From: Neolewinella marina
GTDB lineage: Bacteria > Bacteroidota > Bacteroidia > Chitinophagales > Saprospiraceae
Direction: 5' to 3'
NCBI RefSeq assembly: GCF_002631205.1
Contig: NZ_PDLO01000003.1
Span: 124,001 to 188,000 of the forward strand
DNA: 64,000 nt
Below, piece by piece: positions 52,674 to 61,826 of the stretch (position 1 is the first letter of the stretch; each line of letters opens with the position of its first letter). The position numbers and the translations under genes are program-made. The notes below the pieces were generated by a model. It saw nothing but the letters and a program-made list of their open reading frames with translations. It was not told where the DNA came from and searched no databases.

Positions 52674-54389
52674 ATGAAGGCTAACTTTACCCTGCTTATT
52701 GTTGCCCTGTTTTGTGCCGCCCCGGGCATGGCCCAGACGCAGGTCGTAGTCACCGACAACGACCTCGTAGGCGGAGAAACCTACACCTGGAGCAGCGAAA
52801 ACGAATACATCCTGGATGGACTGGTCTACCTCGAAGCCGGCGCCATCCTCAACATCGAGGCCGGTACCGTAATCCGGGGCCTCGGCGGTGCCGACGTCTC
52901 CACCGGCGACAACACCTCCGCCCTCATCATTTCCCAGGGTGCCCAGATCTTTGCCCGCGGCACGGCCGAAGCGCCCATCATTTTTACCGCCGCCGAGGAC
53001 GACCTCAACGACCCCCTTGACTTCGACCTCACCGACCGCGGTGAATGGGGTGGACTGATCATCCTGGGCAAGGCCACCATCGCCCGCCCCGGAGGTTCCG
53101 ACGGCATTGAAGGCATCGATGCCGCCGAAGCCCGCGCCCGTTTCGGAGGCAACGAGGACGACGACAACAGTGGCGTACTGAACTACGTATCCATCCGCCA
53201 CGGCGGCGCCCAACTCAGCACCGACAATGAGATTAACGGCCTCACCCTCGGTGGGGTAGGCTCCGGTACGGAGATCGACTACGTCGAAGTCTTCGCTAAC
53301 CTTGACGACGGCATCGAGTGGTTCGGCGGAACCGTCCAGGTGAATCACGCCGCCGTCGCCTTCTGTGGCGACGACGGGTTCGACTACGACTACGGCTGGC
53401 GGGGCGGCGGACAGTTCTGGTTCGCCCTCCAGGGCCCCGGCGACGCCACCGGCCGCTCCGGCGAGCACGACGGTGCCAGCCCCGATGAGCAGCAGCCCTT
53501 CAGCCGCCCCACCATCTACAACGCCACCTTCATCGGTATCGGGGAGAACGAAACCGCCTCCGGTGGCGATGCCGGCCGTTCGCTCCCCCTGTCGATCCTC
53601 TTCCGCGACAACGCCGGCGGCTACTACCACAACTCCATCTTCATGGACTTCAACGGGGCGGCCGTCGCCGTTGAGGACCGCACGGACTCCGAGGTGGATT
53701 CCTACTCCCGCCTGCTGGACGGTGACCTGGGCTTCTTCAACAACTACTTCTTCGGGTTCGGCCGTGGCACCACCGCCGCCGACCTCTTCCTGGCCGTCGA
53801 CCAGAACGAAGCCATCGTGCCGGCCTCCAGCGCCAACGTAGCCGCCAACTTCCTGGCCAACGGCAACGTGATCGCCGACCCCATCCTCAATGGCCTGGAC
53901 AGCCGCGACCTCGACGGCGGAAACATTGACCCCCGGGTGTATGCCTTTGGTCCGGCTGCCGTAGGTGCCCCCGAAGCCAGCGCCGGTTTTGAAACCACCG
54001 CCTACTTCGGCGCCTTTGCCCCGGGCGCTTACGCCAACGACGACCGGAGTTGGGTGACCGGCTGGACCGCCCTGGCCGAGTATATGGTTACCGGTGACTT
54101 CACCAACGGGGTAGGGCAGGTGGCCGCGGGAGGCCTGCTGCTGGACGCACCCGTACCCAACCCCGCCCGACAAACCGCTACCGTCGGCTTTGAATTGCCG
54201 CAGCCGGCTCAGGTTACCCTTACCGTCTTCGACCTTTTCGGTCGGCCCCTGCAGCAATCCACCCGCCGCTACGACGCCGGTGCCCAGCAGGAAACCCTGG
54301 ACGTAAGCCAACTGCCCAACGGCAACTACCTCATCGTCCTTGACGCCGCTGGCAGCCGCCTCCTACAGAAAATGGTAGTAGCCCACTAA
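52674..54389 (+). CDS. Secreted beta-helix-like protein with T9SS C-terminal sorting domain
   Basis: 571 residues from ATG 52674. Sec signal MKANFTLLIVALFCAAPGMAQ; the mature part (about 25-470) has repeated short beta segments with LEAGAILNIEAGTVIRGLGG, QGAQIFARGTAEAPIIFTAA, WGGLIILGKATIARPGGSDG and VSIRHGGAQLSTDNEINGLT, as in right-handed parallel beta-helices. The last 85 residues (PVPNPARQTATVGFELPQPA to LIVLDAAGSRLLQKMV) are a type A T9SS sorting domain, so it is surface-bound or secreted through the type IX system. Directly upstream of a TonB-dependent receptor. GACCTTTG at 52631-52638 may be its -7 element. Confidence 0.88.
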   Translation: MKANFTLLIVALFCAAPGMAQTQVVVTDNDLVGGETYTWSSENEYILDGLVYLEAGAILNIEAGTVIRGLGGADVSTGDNTSALIISQGAQIFARGTAEAPIIFTAAEDDLNDPLDFDLTDRGEWGGLIILGKATIARPGGSDGIEGIDAAEARARFGGNEDDDNSGVLNYVSIRHGGAQLSTDNEINGLTLGGVGSGTEIDYVEVFANLDDGIEWFGGTVQVNHAAVAFCGDDGFDYDYGWRGGGQFWFALQGPGDATGRSGEHDGASPDEQQPFSRPTIYNATFIGIGENETASGGDAGRSLPLSILFRDNAGGYYHNSIFMDFNGAAVAVEDRTDSEVDSYSRLLDGDLGFFNNYFFGFGRGTTAADLFLAVDQNEAIVPASSANVAANFLANGNVIADPILNGLDSRDLDGGNIDPRVYAFGPAAVGAPEASAGFETTAYFGAFAPGAYANDDRSWVTGWTALAEYMVTGDFTNGVGQVAAGGLLLDAPVPNPARQTATVGFELPQPAQVTLTVFDLFGRPLQQSTRRYDAGAQQETLDVSQLPNGNYLIVLDAAGSRLLQKMVVAH

Positions 54390-54408
54390 GCGGTTACCCC
54401 AAAAAACC

Positions 54409-54430
54409 GGGCCGCTCCGCGGAGCCGCCC
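54409..54430 (+). terminator. Hairpin between the T9SS protein and TonB receptor genes
   Basis: GGGCCGCTCC and GGAGCCGCCC (54409-54418 and 54421-54430) form a 10-bp stem with one mismatch and a 2-base gap. There is no plus-strand U-tract, so it may only attenuate readthrough between the two genes or stabilise the upstream message. Confidence 0.4.
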
Positions 54431-54467
54431 TCCCTCTAATATTCTAGTGCACACAATTCTCTTTCTT

Positions 54468-57386
54468 ATGCTTAACCGCATGTTTTCCTTAGTGGCCCTC
54501 CTGTTGGTATCGGCTACCGTCCTGTCCCAGAAAGGCGCCATTTCAGGAACCGTATTTGACGAGGACGGATTCCCCATGCTGGGGGCCAACGTCGTCATCC
54601 AGGGCACCTCCATTGGCGCCCAGACCGACTTCATCGAGGGTAAGTACCAATTCCAGGCCGAGCCCGGAGTGTACACCATCTCAGCCACTTACGTGGGCTA
54701 CGCCGAACAACTCCTTGAAGGGGTAGAGGTGAAAGCCAACGAAACCACCATCCTGGACATCACCTTTGCCGAGGATACCGGTATTGAACTGGCCCTCGAC
54801 GTTACCGTTACGGCTCAGGCCCTTGAGCGGGGGGAGGTTGCCGTGATGAAGCTGCGGCAGAACAGTGACAAGGTGCAGGACGTGATCTCCAGTCAGGAGA
54901 TTCAGCGTCTTGGCGCCGGCACCGCCGCTGCGGCCCTGACCAAGGTAACCGGTACTACGGTGGTGGACGGCAAATACGTCTACGTGCGTGGCCTCGGCGA
55001 CCGCTACTCGGCCACCACGCTCAATGGACTGCAACTGCCGAGCATCGACCCCTACCGCAACTCCGCCCAGCTCGACCTGATCCCGACCACGGTGCTGGAC
55101 AACATCACGGCCAGCAAGTCATTCACCCCCGACCTCCCCGGTGACTTCACCGGTGGCAGCGTGAACATCAAGATCAAGGCCCTGCCCGAGCGCTTCACCT
55201 GGGGCGTGTCGGCCTCCGGAGGCTACAACAACCTGAGCAACTTCCGCAACGACTTCCTCACCTTCCCCGCCGGCGACAAGATCGGCCTCGGGTACAACGA
55301 TGGCACCCTCGACGGTCCCGCCATCCTGAACGACCCGCGGCTCAAGGACCTCAACGCCCTGAGCAGCAACGTCGACCGCCGCGCCCGCCGCGATCCGGAA
55401 CTTGCCGCCGCCGTAGAGGACGTAGCCAACGGATTCGGTAATGCCTTCACCCTGGGCAACAAGCGCACCGGCCCCGACTACAGCCTGAGCGCCAACATTG
55501 GCAACCAGCTCATGCTCGGCACCATGCCGCTCGGCTTCTTTGCCACGGCTTCCTACAGCCGGGAATTCAGCCAGTACACCAACGGCCGCCGCGGCAACTT
55601 CGTCAACCCCGGTGGCAACTCCGGCAGCCTCCAGGAAATCTACGACCTGAACGACTCGAAGAGCGTGGAATCCGCCCAGCTCGGCGGCATGGTCGGCCTG
55701 ACCCTGCGCCCCTCCGCCTCCAACAGCCTCTCCTTCTACACCATTTACAGCCACCAGGGCTTCCTGGAAGGCCGCATCCTGGAGGGCAGCAACGAGAGCA
55801 AGGGTGCCGCGGGCACGGAAGACAACTTCTACCGCTCGCAAGCCTCCACCTTCATGGAGCGGGAACTGATCGACTACGTACTGCAGGGTGACCACACCCT
55901 CACCGGACTGGGTAACACTAAGGTAGAGTGGTCGGCCAACTACATCGACAGCAAGCAGAACGAACCTGACCTGCGCTTCGCCGAGTACATCGAGCAGGGC
56001 GACCGCTACATCATCGATCCCAGCCAGTTCAGCCGCCCCAGCCGCTTCTTCCGCGACCTGGCCGACGATACCTACCAGGGCTCCCTGGACATCACCGTTC
56101 CGGTACTGCAGGGCAAGAGCCGCGGCAACGCCCTCAAGTTCGGTGGCATGTACCGCAACAAGCAGCGCGACTTCAACGAAACCATCTATGCCTACGAGAA
56201 CGACCGCGGTCTTTCCTTCACCGAGGCCGGTGGTGACTTCGGCGTGTACTTCGGGCCCGAGAACCTTGGTGTTCTGGAACAGGTCAACGGACGCAACCTG
56301 GTGGGTGTCTATGTCTTTGACAACAGCAACCTGGCCAACAGCTACACCGGCAACTACTCCGTCGGCGCCGCCTACGGTATGATGACCTACGAGGTCAGCC
56401 CCCGACTGAAGGCCATCTTCGGTCTCCGGGCAGAGCAAACCCGCATCCTCGTGGAAAGCGACGTTGTCGGCATCGAATACGAGCAGGCCGCCGCCAATGG
56501 CCGCACCCCCGATATGAACCGGATCGACGACAACACGGCCGACATCGACACCCTGTCGTTCATGCCCGCCCTGAACCTGGTGTACAAGCTCGGCGAGAAT
56601 ACCAACCTGCGCGGCAGCTTTACCCAGACCGTCGCCCGCCCCAACATGCGGGAAGTGGCCCCCTTCGGTGCCTTCGGCTTCCTGGGTGAGCCCATCGTCT
56701 TCGGTAACCCCGACCTTGAGCTTACCAGCGTCGACAACTACGACCTACGCTACGAGATCTTCCCGAACGCCGGAGAGGTACTCGCGCTGAGTGCCTTTTA
56801 CAAGCGCTTCCGGAACCCCATCGTGACTACTTTCCGCCTGTCCGGCGACCAGCAGTTCACCTGGACGAACTCCGAAAATGCCGACCTCTACGGTCTGGAA
56901 ATTGAGGCCCGCAAGTCGCTGGGCTTCCTGAACGAAAAGCTGGACAACTTCACCCTGAGCACCAACCTGGCCTTCATCGAAGCCCGGCAGCAGATCGATG
57001 CCGCCGAGGTACGGCTGGGGCAGGCGGTTGATCCCGACTTCAGCGCCAACCGCCAGTTCAACGGTCAGTCGCCCTTCGTAGCCAACGCTAACCTGAGCTA
57101 CGCTACGCCGGAAACCGGCTGGGACGTGGTGGTGGCTTACAACTACTTCGGCGACCGCCTGCAGAGCATCGGTGCCGTCGGTAGCCCCGACATCTTCGAG
57201 CGCGGCCGCAGTCAGCTGGACATGAGCATCAGCAAGAAAATCGAAAACTTCAAGTTGAGCCTGCGTGCCCGCAACCTGCTCAATCCCGCCTTCGAGAGCT
57301 TCTCCACCTTCGGTGGGCAGGAGTACATCTTCCAGAGCTACGAGCGCGGCCGCGAGGTCTCCTTCGGCATCAGCTACGGGATTTAA
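54468..57386 (+). CDS. TonB-dependent receptor with carboxypeptidase-regulatory-like N-terminal domain
   Basis: 972 residues from ATG 54468 (an in-frame GTG at 54447 is also possible). Signal MLNRMFSLVALLLVSATVLS; CarboxypepD_reg-like domain (about 23-110: GAISGTVFDEDGFPMLGANV, GVYTISATYVGYAEQLL); plug (about 125-260: MKLRQNSDKVQDVISSQEIQ, YVYVRGLGDRYSATTLNGLQ, DNITASKSFTPDLPGDFTGG); then the 22-strand barrel, ending in REVSFGISYGI with C-terminal aromatic/hydrophobic pattern. It imports a ligand across the outer membrane with TonB energy. Substrate unknown; the upstream T9SS beta-helix protein is the likely partner. Not of the SusC-SusD type, as no SusD follows. Confidence 0.93.
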   Translation: MLNRMFSLVALLLVSATVLSQKGAISGTVFDEDGFPMLGANVVIQGTSIGAQTDFIEGKYQFQAEPGVYTISATYVGYAEQLLEGVEVKANETTILDITFAEDTGIELALDVTVTAQALERGEVAVMKLRQNSDKVQDVISSQEIQRLGAGTAAAALTKVTGTTVVDGKYVYVRGLGDRYSATTLNGLQLPSIDPYRNSAQLDLIPTTVLDNITASKSFTPDLPGDFTGGSVNIKIKALPERFTWGVSASGGYNNLSNFRNDFLTFPAGDKIGLGYNDGTLDGPAILNDPRLKDLNALSSNVDRRARRDPELAAAVEDVANGFGNAFTLGNKRTGPDYSLSANIGNQLMLGTMPLGFFATASYSREFSQYTNGRRGNFVNPGGNSGSLQEIYDLNDSKSVESAQLGGMVGLTLRPSASNSLSFYTIYSHQGFLEGRILEGSNESKGAAGTEDNFYRSQASTFMERELIDYVLQGDHTLTGLGNTKVEWSANYIDSKQNEPDLRFAEYIEQGDRYIIDPSQFSRPSRFFRDLADDTYQGSLDITVPVLQGKSRGNALKFGGMYRNKQRDFNETIYAYENDRGLSFTEAGGDFGVYFGPENLGVLEQVNGRNLVGVYVFDNSNLANSYTGNYSVGAAYGMMTYEVSPRLKAIFGLRAEQTRILVESDVVGIEYEQAAANGRTPDMNRIDDNTADIDTLSFMPALNLVYKLGENTNLRGSFTQTVARPNMREVAPFGAFGFLGEPIVFGNPDLELTSVDNYDLRYEIFPNAGEVLALSAFYKRFRNPIVTTFRLSGDQQFTWTNSENADLYGLEIEARKSLGFLNEKLDNFTLSTNLAFIEARQQIDAAEVRLGQAVDPDFSANRQFNGQSPFVANANLSYATPETGWDVVVAYNYFGDRLQSIGAVGSPDIFERGRSQLDMSISKKIENFKLSLRARNLLNPAFESFSTFGGQEYIFQSYERGREVSFGISYGI

Positions 57387-57433
57387 TGGCCCCCAAGACG
57401 CACTAGATTACATTTCTGTAGTCCCCTTTCCAT

Positions 57434-57468
57434 GCCCTTCGCGCTCCGCGCGAAGGGCTTTTTTATTT
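57434..57468 (+). terminator. Rho-independent terminator after the TonB receptor gene
   Basis: GCCCTTCGCGC (57434-57444), loop TCC, GCGCGAAGGGC (57448-57458), a perfect 11-bp stem followed by TTTTTTATTT. The U-tract overlaps the stop of the convergent RDD-like gene. Confidence 0.92.
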
Positions 57469-57864
57469 ACGGCGTTCGGTCTTGGCCACGTAATCGTGGA
57501 GGAAGTGGTCGTTGAACAGGGCGAACAGGAGGAGGACAGGGGCGGTAAAGACGCTGAACGCTTTCACAAAAGAGCGGACGATGCGCGTTTCCACGCCGGG
57601 GCGCTCTCCTGACCGGGTTACCACCCGCGAACGGCGGAGGCTGACCAGGGCCGGATGGTAATCCACGATACTCCAGTAGAGGGTAGCACCGAAGAGGGTG
57701 GTGAGCATCACGCTGCCGCCGCCCTCCAGCAGCAGGGGCAACCACTGCTCGGTATCGTACCCGAAGGGAAGCTCGCCCCGGTACAGGAAGAACTGGACCC
57801 CGATCACGGCAAGCATGACGAGGCAGTCTGCGAGGTAAAGGAGATAACGGCCCAGAATTCCCAT
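57463..57864 (-). CDS. RDD-like small membrane protein
   Basis: 133 residues from ATG 57864 (MGILGRYLLYLADCLVMLAV); the frame is open far upstream but that part is not membrane-like and has no suitable start. Three hydrophobic segments (about 6-26, 46-65, 103-120). RYLLYLADCL near the start, RIVRSFVKAFSVFTAPVLLL in the middle and HDYVAKTERRK at the end fit the RDD family layout. RDD proteins have been linked to Na+/H+ transport or membrane anchoring, but no function can be assigned here. Confidence 0.65.
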   Translation of the reverse strand: MGILGRYLLYLADCLVMLAVIGVQFFLYRGELPFGYDTEQWLPLLLEGGGSVMLTTLFGATLYWSIVDYHPALVSLRRSRVVTRSGERPGVETRIVRSFVKAFSVFTAPVLLLFALFNDHFLHDYVAKTERRK

Positions 57865-58303
57865 GGTAGCAAGTGATTTTGTCTTCCCAATATCGGCGCG
57901 GCTTCCTGCAACCGCCAACTTACTCGACGTAGGGCGGGGTAGGCTAGACGAGAATCCACACCGAAATAAGGGTGAACGGCATCTTGTTGAAAGATAAGGG
58001 TTTGGGCGCATTCCGAGGCGACTAATCATACCCCGGTTGTGGAACGAATGCCGGGAATGTGTCCCGGGAAAACCACCCGTTTCGGGGGAGCTTTGGAACA
58101 GTTTCACCTGAATACCCACGAGATGCAACTTCCCGACTTCTTCTCCCGGCGTCACCCCCTGCTCAAGTTGGCTGGCCTGCCGGGCCTCCTCTATACCCTG
58201 ACGCTTTTTCTCAGCTTCGTAGCCGGCTATTTCCTGGGCTACGCCCCGCTGGCCTGACCGCCCGGCGACTGGAAAGTCTGCCTGGGTGGATTAACTTGCC
58301 CGG
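57865..58303. other. 439-base region with at most one tiny membrane-protein gene
   Basis: Between the divergent RDD-like and LD-carboxypeptidase genes. Apart from the small open frame at 58123-58257, no gene, strong hairpin or RNA was seen. A TTAACTTG element (58291-58298) just before the LD-carboxypeptidase ATG could be its promoter. Confidence 0.45.
58123..58257 (+). CDS. Possible 44-residue membrane protein
   Basis: An open frame with an internal ATG at 58123 encodes MQLPDFFSRRHPLLKLAGLP, then one hydrophobic helix (about 19-40, GLLYTLTLFLSFVAGYFLGY) and ends APLA. The start and the clean helix are suggestive, but there is no recognisable family and the region could be non-coding. It precedes the LD-carboxypeptidase gene by 46 bases. 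Confidence 0.35.
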   Translation: MQLPDFFSRRHPLLKLAGLPGLLYTLTLFLSFVAGYFLGYAPLA

Positions 58304-59296
58304 ATGGACCGTCGAACCTTCACTACCCGTCTGGCTGCCACCCTGGCCTTGCCCTTGCCCCTGGCTGCGGCACCCGCGCGCCGCCGCCCCGAAGCCCCCG
58401 CCCGCCTCAGGAAGGGGGATACCATAGGGCTCATTACCCCGGCCAGTTACCTTGACGATGACGGACTGGAGCGGGCCGTTACCCAGATTGAAAGTCTCGG
58501 GCTGTTGGTAAAACTGGGCCGCTACGTGCGCGCCGAACGCGGGTTCCTGGCCGGTACGGACGCCGAGCGCCTGGGCGACCTCCATGCCATGTTCGGCGAT
58601 CCCCAGGTGAGTGCCGTGTGGTGCGCCCGGGGCGGCTACGGCAGCGGACGGCTCCTGCCCGAGGTGAACTTCAACCTCATCCGCCGCAACCCGAAGATTC
58701 TTATCGGCTACAGCGACATCACGGCACTGCTGAACGCCATTACACGGGAAACCGGCATGATCACCTACCATGGCCCCGTGGGTAGTTCGGAGTTCACGGA
58801 CTTCACCGAACGCCACCTGCGTATGGCCATCTGGGAGGGAGAGGAGTGGCAGCCGATTGTTCCTGCGGAGGGAAGCGGAGACCCCTACATCATCCACCCC
58901 GGACAGGCATCCGGCGCTCTATGGGGCGGCAACCTGAGCCTGCTGGCGGCCATGGTGGGCACCGACTTCGTCCCCCCGGTGGAAGGCAACCTGCTCTTTA
59001 TCGAGGAGGTAGGGGAGAAGCCGTACCGGATCGACCGTATGCTGACCCAGCTGCGGCAAGCCTGGAAACTTTCCTCCGCCGCGGGAATCATTCTGGGGAA
59101 CTTCAACGACTGCGAGGCCGACGCCGGCGACCGCTCCCTTACTTTGAAGGAAACGCTTACCGACCGGCTGGGAGATCTCGGCATCCCGGTCGCCTACGGA
59201 ATGCCCATCGGCCACGTGAAGGATATGTGTACCCTGCCGGTGGGTGGGCGGGCCACCTTTGACGCCCTTGACCTAAAACTTACCGTGCAAGGCTGA
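58304..59296 (+). CDS. LD-carboxypeptidase (S66 family, LdcA-like)
   Basis: 330 residues with an N-terminal Tat/Sec-like signal (MDRRTFTTRLAATLALPLPL), so probably periplasmic. Residues 35-330 match S66 LD-carboxypeptidases: RKGDTIGLITPASYLDDDGL (about 39-58), AVWCARGGYGSGRLLPEV (about 103-120), LIGYSDITALLNAI (nucleophile Ser, about 134), LFIEEVGEKPYRIDRML (Glu, about 234) and PIGHVKDMCTLPVGG (His, about 304). Such enzymes remove the terminal D-Ala from tetrapeptide muropeptides during recycling. A 21-bp inverted repeat brackets most of the gene. Confidence 0.9.
   Translation: MDRRTFTTRLAATLALPLPLAAAPARRRPEAPARLRKGDTIGLITPASYLDDDGLERAVTQIESLGLLVKLGRYVRAERGFLAGTDAERLGDLHAMFGDPQVSAVWCARGGYGSGRLLPEVNFNLIRRNPKILIGYSDITALLNAITRETGMITYHGPVGSSEFTDFTERHLRMAIWEGEEWQPIVPAEGSGDPYIIHPGQASGALWGGNLSLLAAMVGTDFVPPVEGNLLFIEEVGEKPYRIDRMLTQLRQAWKLSSAAGIILGNFNDCEADAGDRSLTLKETLTDRLGDLGIPVAYGMPIGHVKDMCTLPVGGRATFDALDLKLTVQG
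58368..58388. repeat. Left arm of a 21-bp perfect inverted repeat
   Basis: CGGCACCCGCGCGCCG followed by CCGCC; its reverse complement is identical to 59298-59318. It codes for the Ala/Arg/Pro stretch right after the signal peptide of the LD-carboxypeptidase. Confidence 0.75.
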
Positions 59297-59297
59297 C

Positions 59298-59318
59298 GGC
59301 GGCGGCGCGCGGGTGCCG
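59298..59318. repeat. Right arm of a 21-bp perfect inverted repeat
   Basis: Starts one base after the LD-carboxypeptidase stop and contains the 15-mer CGGCGCGCGGGTGCC (59303-59317), which also occurs at 6455-6469 and 45411-45425 on the plus strand. Confidence 0.75.
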
Positions 59319-59432
59319 GGATTTTGCCCCGAAAGCCACATACCCCGAAATAATTGCCGGAAGCGCATACCTTTATTACGGTGCAGCCCGGTGAAATGGA
59401 AAGGGACTGACTGCGCGGCTGCGGATTGGCTT

Positions 59433-61826
59433 ATGAAAGTTGTTACACTCACCCTGCTCTTCCTGATACTTTGCTGTACTTCGCTTTCCGGAGCGACGGA
59501 TACCCTGCGGCAACAGTTCGTCTACGCCCCCGAAGACGGCGGTGCCGTTTTCCTGGTTTGGAAACCGATCAACTTTTCGGTGCTTGAGGGGCAACGGTGG
59601 AACGATGGAGTGCGGGTAGTTGATTCTCTGCTGTACACCCCCATGACCCCGGGGCGGGAGGGTTTTGAGGCCGAGCTGAAACTTCCCCCCGATTCGGAAT
59701 TCTACTACTGCTTCTGGATCACGGAAAATGAGGCGGGTGATTTCCGCGACTACTGGGACACCCGTGCGGGAGCTACGGTGACGGTAGATCCCGACCGCCC
59801 CATCCGCCGGGTGGGTACGGTGGAGGGGGAAGCGGAAGGGGGCGTGACCATAGGCGACCTGGGGCTCATCCTGCTGGTGGTACTCCTGGTGACCTACGCC
59901 CTGCTGCGGTGGCTGAGCCGCCACCGGCTGAAGGAAAGGCAAATACCTGCCCTCGACCGGATCTTCGCCCTCGGCCTGGGGCTGGCCGCCGTACACCTCA
60001 TTGCCCGGGCGGATATTATGGAACTCACCCCCCGGATCATCTGGCAATCACCGCGCTGGTCATTGGTCTACGTGTTGTCCGGTGCAGCCCAGGACTTGCT
60101 GCTCGTTGGAGGAGTGGTGAGCCTTGGCTGGGGAGCCTTGGCGGCGGCCCGTAACCGGATCCCTGAGGGGTGGATTACGGCCGGCTTTACCGTAATCACC
60201 CTGCTGCTGGCCCTGTCTAGCCTGGTAAACGTTGATACCGTCGCCTACCTCGGCAACCCCTTCACTTATCAGTGGTTATACTACTCCGATTTCATGACCA
60301 CCAAGGATTCCTGGGGTGCCATCGGCGAACAGGCCTCGGGGGGCAGGGCCGAGGAATTGCTGTTTTTCTGCGCCAGCGTGCTGCTGCTGAGTCGGATCGC
60401 CGAGCTGGCGACGCTCTGGGGGCCCCGGCGGGCGGGTACCTACCTACTTGGCGCGGCCCTTTTTGGAGTTATCAGCCTGAGCCTGCTGCTGTCGTACCGC
60501 CGTCCGCCCCCCGCTCCAGCCGGGCAGCTGGACAACGCCGTGGCTACTTTCGTCCGCTCGGCCTTTGCCTCCGACACGCCTTCGGCCTTCAGCCAGCAAA
60601 GCTTGCCGCCTGGATCCCTTCCCTTTGCCGAAGTCCCGTCTAAAGCGCCGGTTACGACTCCGGTAGGGGATGACCGGGTGAAGAACCTCCTGTTCATCGT
60701 ATTGGAATCGGTCGGTGGTGTATACTTGGATACCTACCACGGTCCCCAGGGATTGGCAGCCCCCCTGGCGCCCTATCTGGACCGAGCCATGAGCTTTCCG
60801 AATATCTACGCTCACGCTCCGTCCACCAACTGTTCGATGGTTTCCCTGCTCACGGGGATTTACCCGAAGCTGTCCTACGAAAGCGTAACGCGGGAGCTCA
60901 CCACGGTTGATTTCCCTTCCCTGCCATCCGTCCTGGAGCAGGAGGGGTACCGCACCTCCTTCTTCTCCTCCGCGGATCAGTCCTGGCAGAGTGCCCTGGA
61001 TTACCTCCAGCACCGGGAATTTGACGTGGTGAAGGATTACCGCGACATTGAGTGTGAGGAACAATTTCGCCTGGATGTCCATTCCTACCGAGCCGGAGCG
61101 GGGGTGGACGATGAGTGCCTGGTGGGAGAGCTGGGGCGTTGGCTGGACGAATCACCGCATGAGCCCTTCTTTTCCATGCTCTGGACGGTGCAGGCGCATT
61201 ATCCCTACTACTACGCGGGGGAGGAATACGATTACGGGGTGGGGGATTTCAGCTACAACCGCTACCTCAACGCCGCCCGCCACGATATGGAGATGGTGAT
61301 CCGGGTGCTCGACGACCTGCAGCGGCGGGGACTGGATTCCACCACGCTGGTCGTCGTGACGGGAGACCACGGGGAGGCCTTCCAGCAGCACGGCCACAGC
61401 GGACACGGCAATACCCTGTACGAGGAAGACCTCCGCGTCCCCCTTTACCTGATCAATCCCGTGTTGTTCAATGGACAGCGCAATAGCGGCCTCGGCGGCA
61501 GCAAGGATATTCCCGCTACGGCACTTTCCCTGATCGGTATAGCGCCACCCGCCGACTGGCAGGGCAGAAACCTGTTGTCATCACCCTCAGAAGAAGGGTT
61601 TTACTTTGCTCCCTGGACGCAGCTTTACTTTGGGTACCGCAAGGGCGACATGAAGTACATTTTCAACGAATCGACGAGCACCGTAGAAGTCTACAACCTG
61701 GCGAATGATCCCTTGGAGAGGATGGATTTGTCCTCCTCGGTTTCCCCGTCCTCCATTGACTCCGCCCGGCTACGGGTAGCAAGCTGGGTGCAGCACCAGA
61801 ATCACCTTTACGAATCCTTCCAGTGA
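59433..61826 (+). CDS. Membrane sulfatase/phosphoglycerol-transferase-like protein of the alkaline phosphatase superfamily
   Basis: 797 residues from ATG 59433. Signal (MKVVTLTLLFLILCCTSLSG), an extracytoplasmic beta-sandwich-like region (about 22-130: FVYAPEDGGAVFLVWKPINF, FYYCFWITENEAG), five to six membrane helices (about 140-355), a Pro-rich linker, then the catalytic domain (about 410-790): NLLFIVLESVGGVYLDTYHG (metal-binding Glu), HAPSTNCSMVSLLTGIYPK (nucleophile region, no CxPSR motif), WTVQAHYPYYY and VVTGDHGEAFQQHGHSGHG (metal ligands). This layout recalls lipoteichoic-acid synthases and phosphoethanolamine transferases, so a transfer of a phospho-group to a surface glycan is plausible. 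Its TGA overlaps the next gene's GTG start. Confidence 0.8.
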   Translation: MKVVTLTLLFLILCCTSLSGATDTLRQQFVYAPEDGGAVFLVWKPINFSVLEGQRWNDGVRVVDSLLYTPMTPGREGFEAELKLPPDSEFYYCFWITENEAGDFRDYWDTRAGATVTVDPDRPIRRVGTVEGEAEGGVTIGDLGLILLVVLLVTYALLRWLSRHRLKERQIPALDRIFALGLGLAAVHLIARADIMELTPRIIWQSPRWSLVYVLSGAAQDLLLVGGVVSLGWGALAAARNRIPEGWITAGFTVITLLLALSSLVNVDTVAYLGNPFTYQWLYYSDFMTTKDSWGAIGEQASGGRAEELLFFCASVLLLSRIAELATLWGPRRAGTYLLGAALFGVISLSLLLSYRRPPPAPAGQLDNAVATFVRSAFASDTPSAFSQQSLPPGSLPFAEVPSKAPVTTPVGDDRVKNLLFIVLESVGGVYLDTYHGPQGLAAPLAPYLDRAMSFPNIYAHAPSTNCSMVSLLTGIYPKLSYESVTRELTTVDFPSLPSVLEQEGYRTSFFSSADQSWQSALDYLQHREFDVVKDYRDIECEEQFRLDVHSYRAGAGVDDECLVGELGRWLDESPHEPFFSMLWTVQAHYPYYYAGEEYDYGVGDFSYNRYLNAARHDMEMVIRVLDDLQRRGLDSTTLVVVTGDHGEAFQQHGHSGHGNTLYEEDLRVPLYLINPVLFNGQRNSGLGGSKDIPATALSLIGIAPPADWQGRNLLSSPSEEGFYFAPWTQLYFGYRKGDMKYIFNESTSTVEVYNLANDPLERMDLSSSVSPSSIDSARLRVASWVQHQNHLYESFQ

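Noticed and set aside
60807-60860. A formylglycine sulfatase site in the alkaline-phosphatase-like protein
   Set aside because: The segment reads TNCSMVSLLTG without Pro-Ser-Arg after the Cys, so the CxPSR maturation motif is absent.
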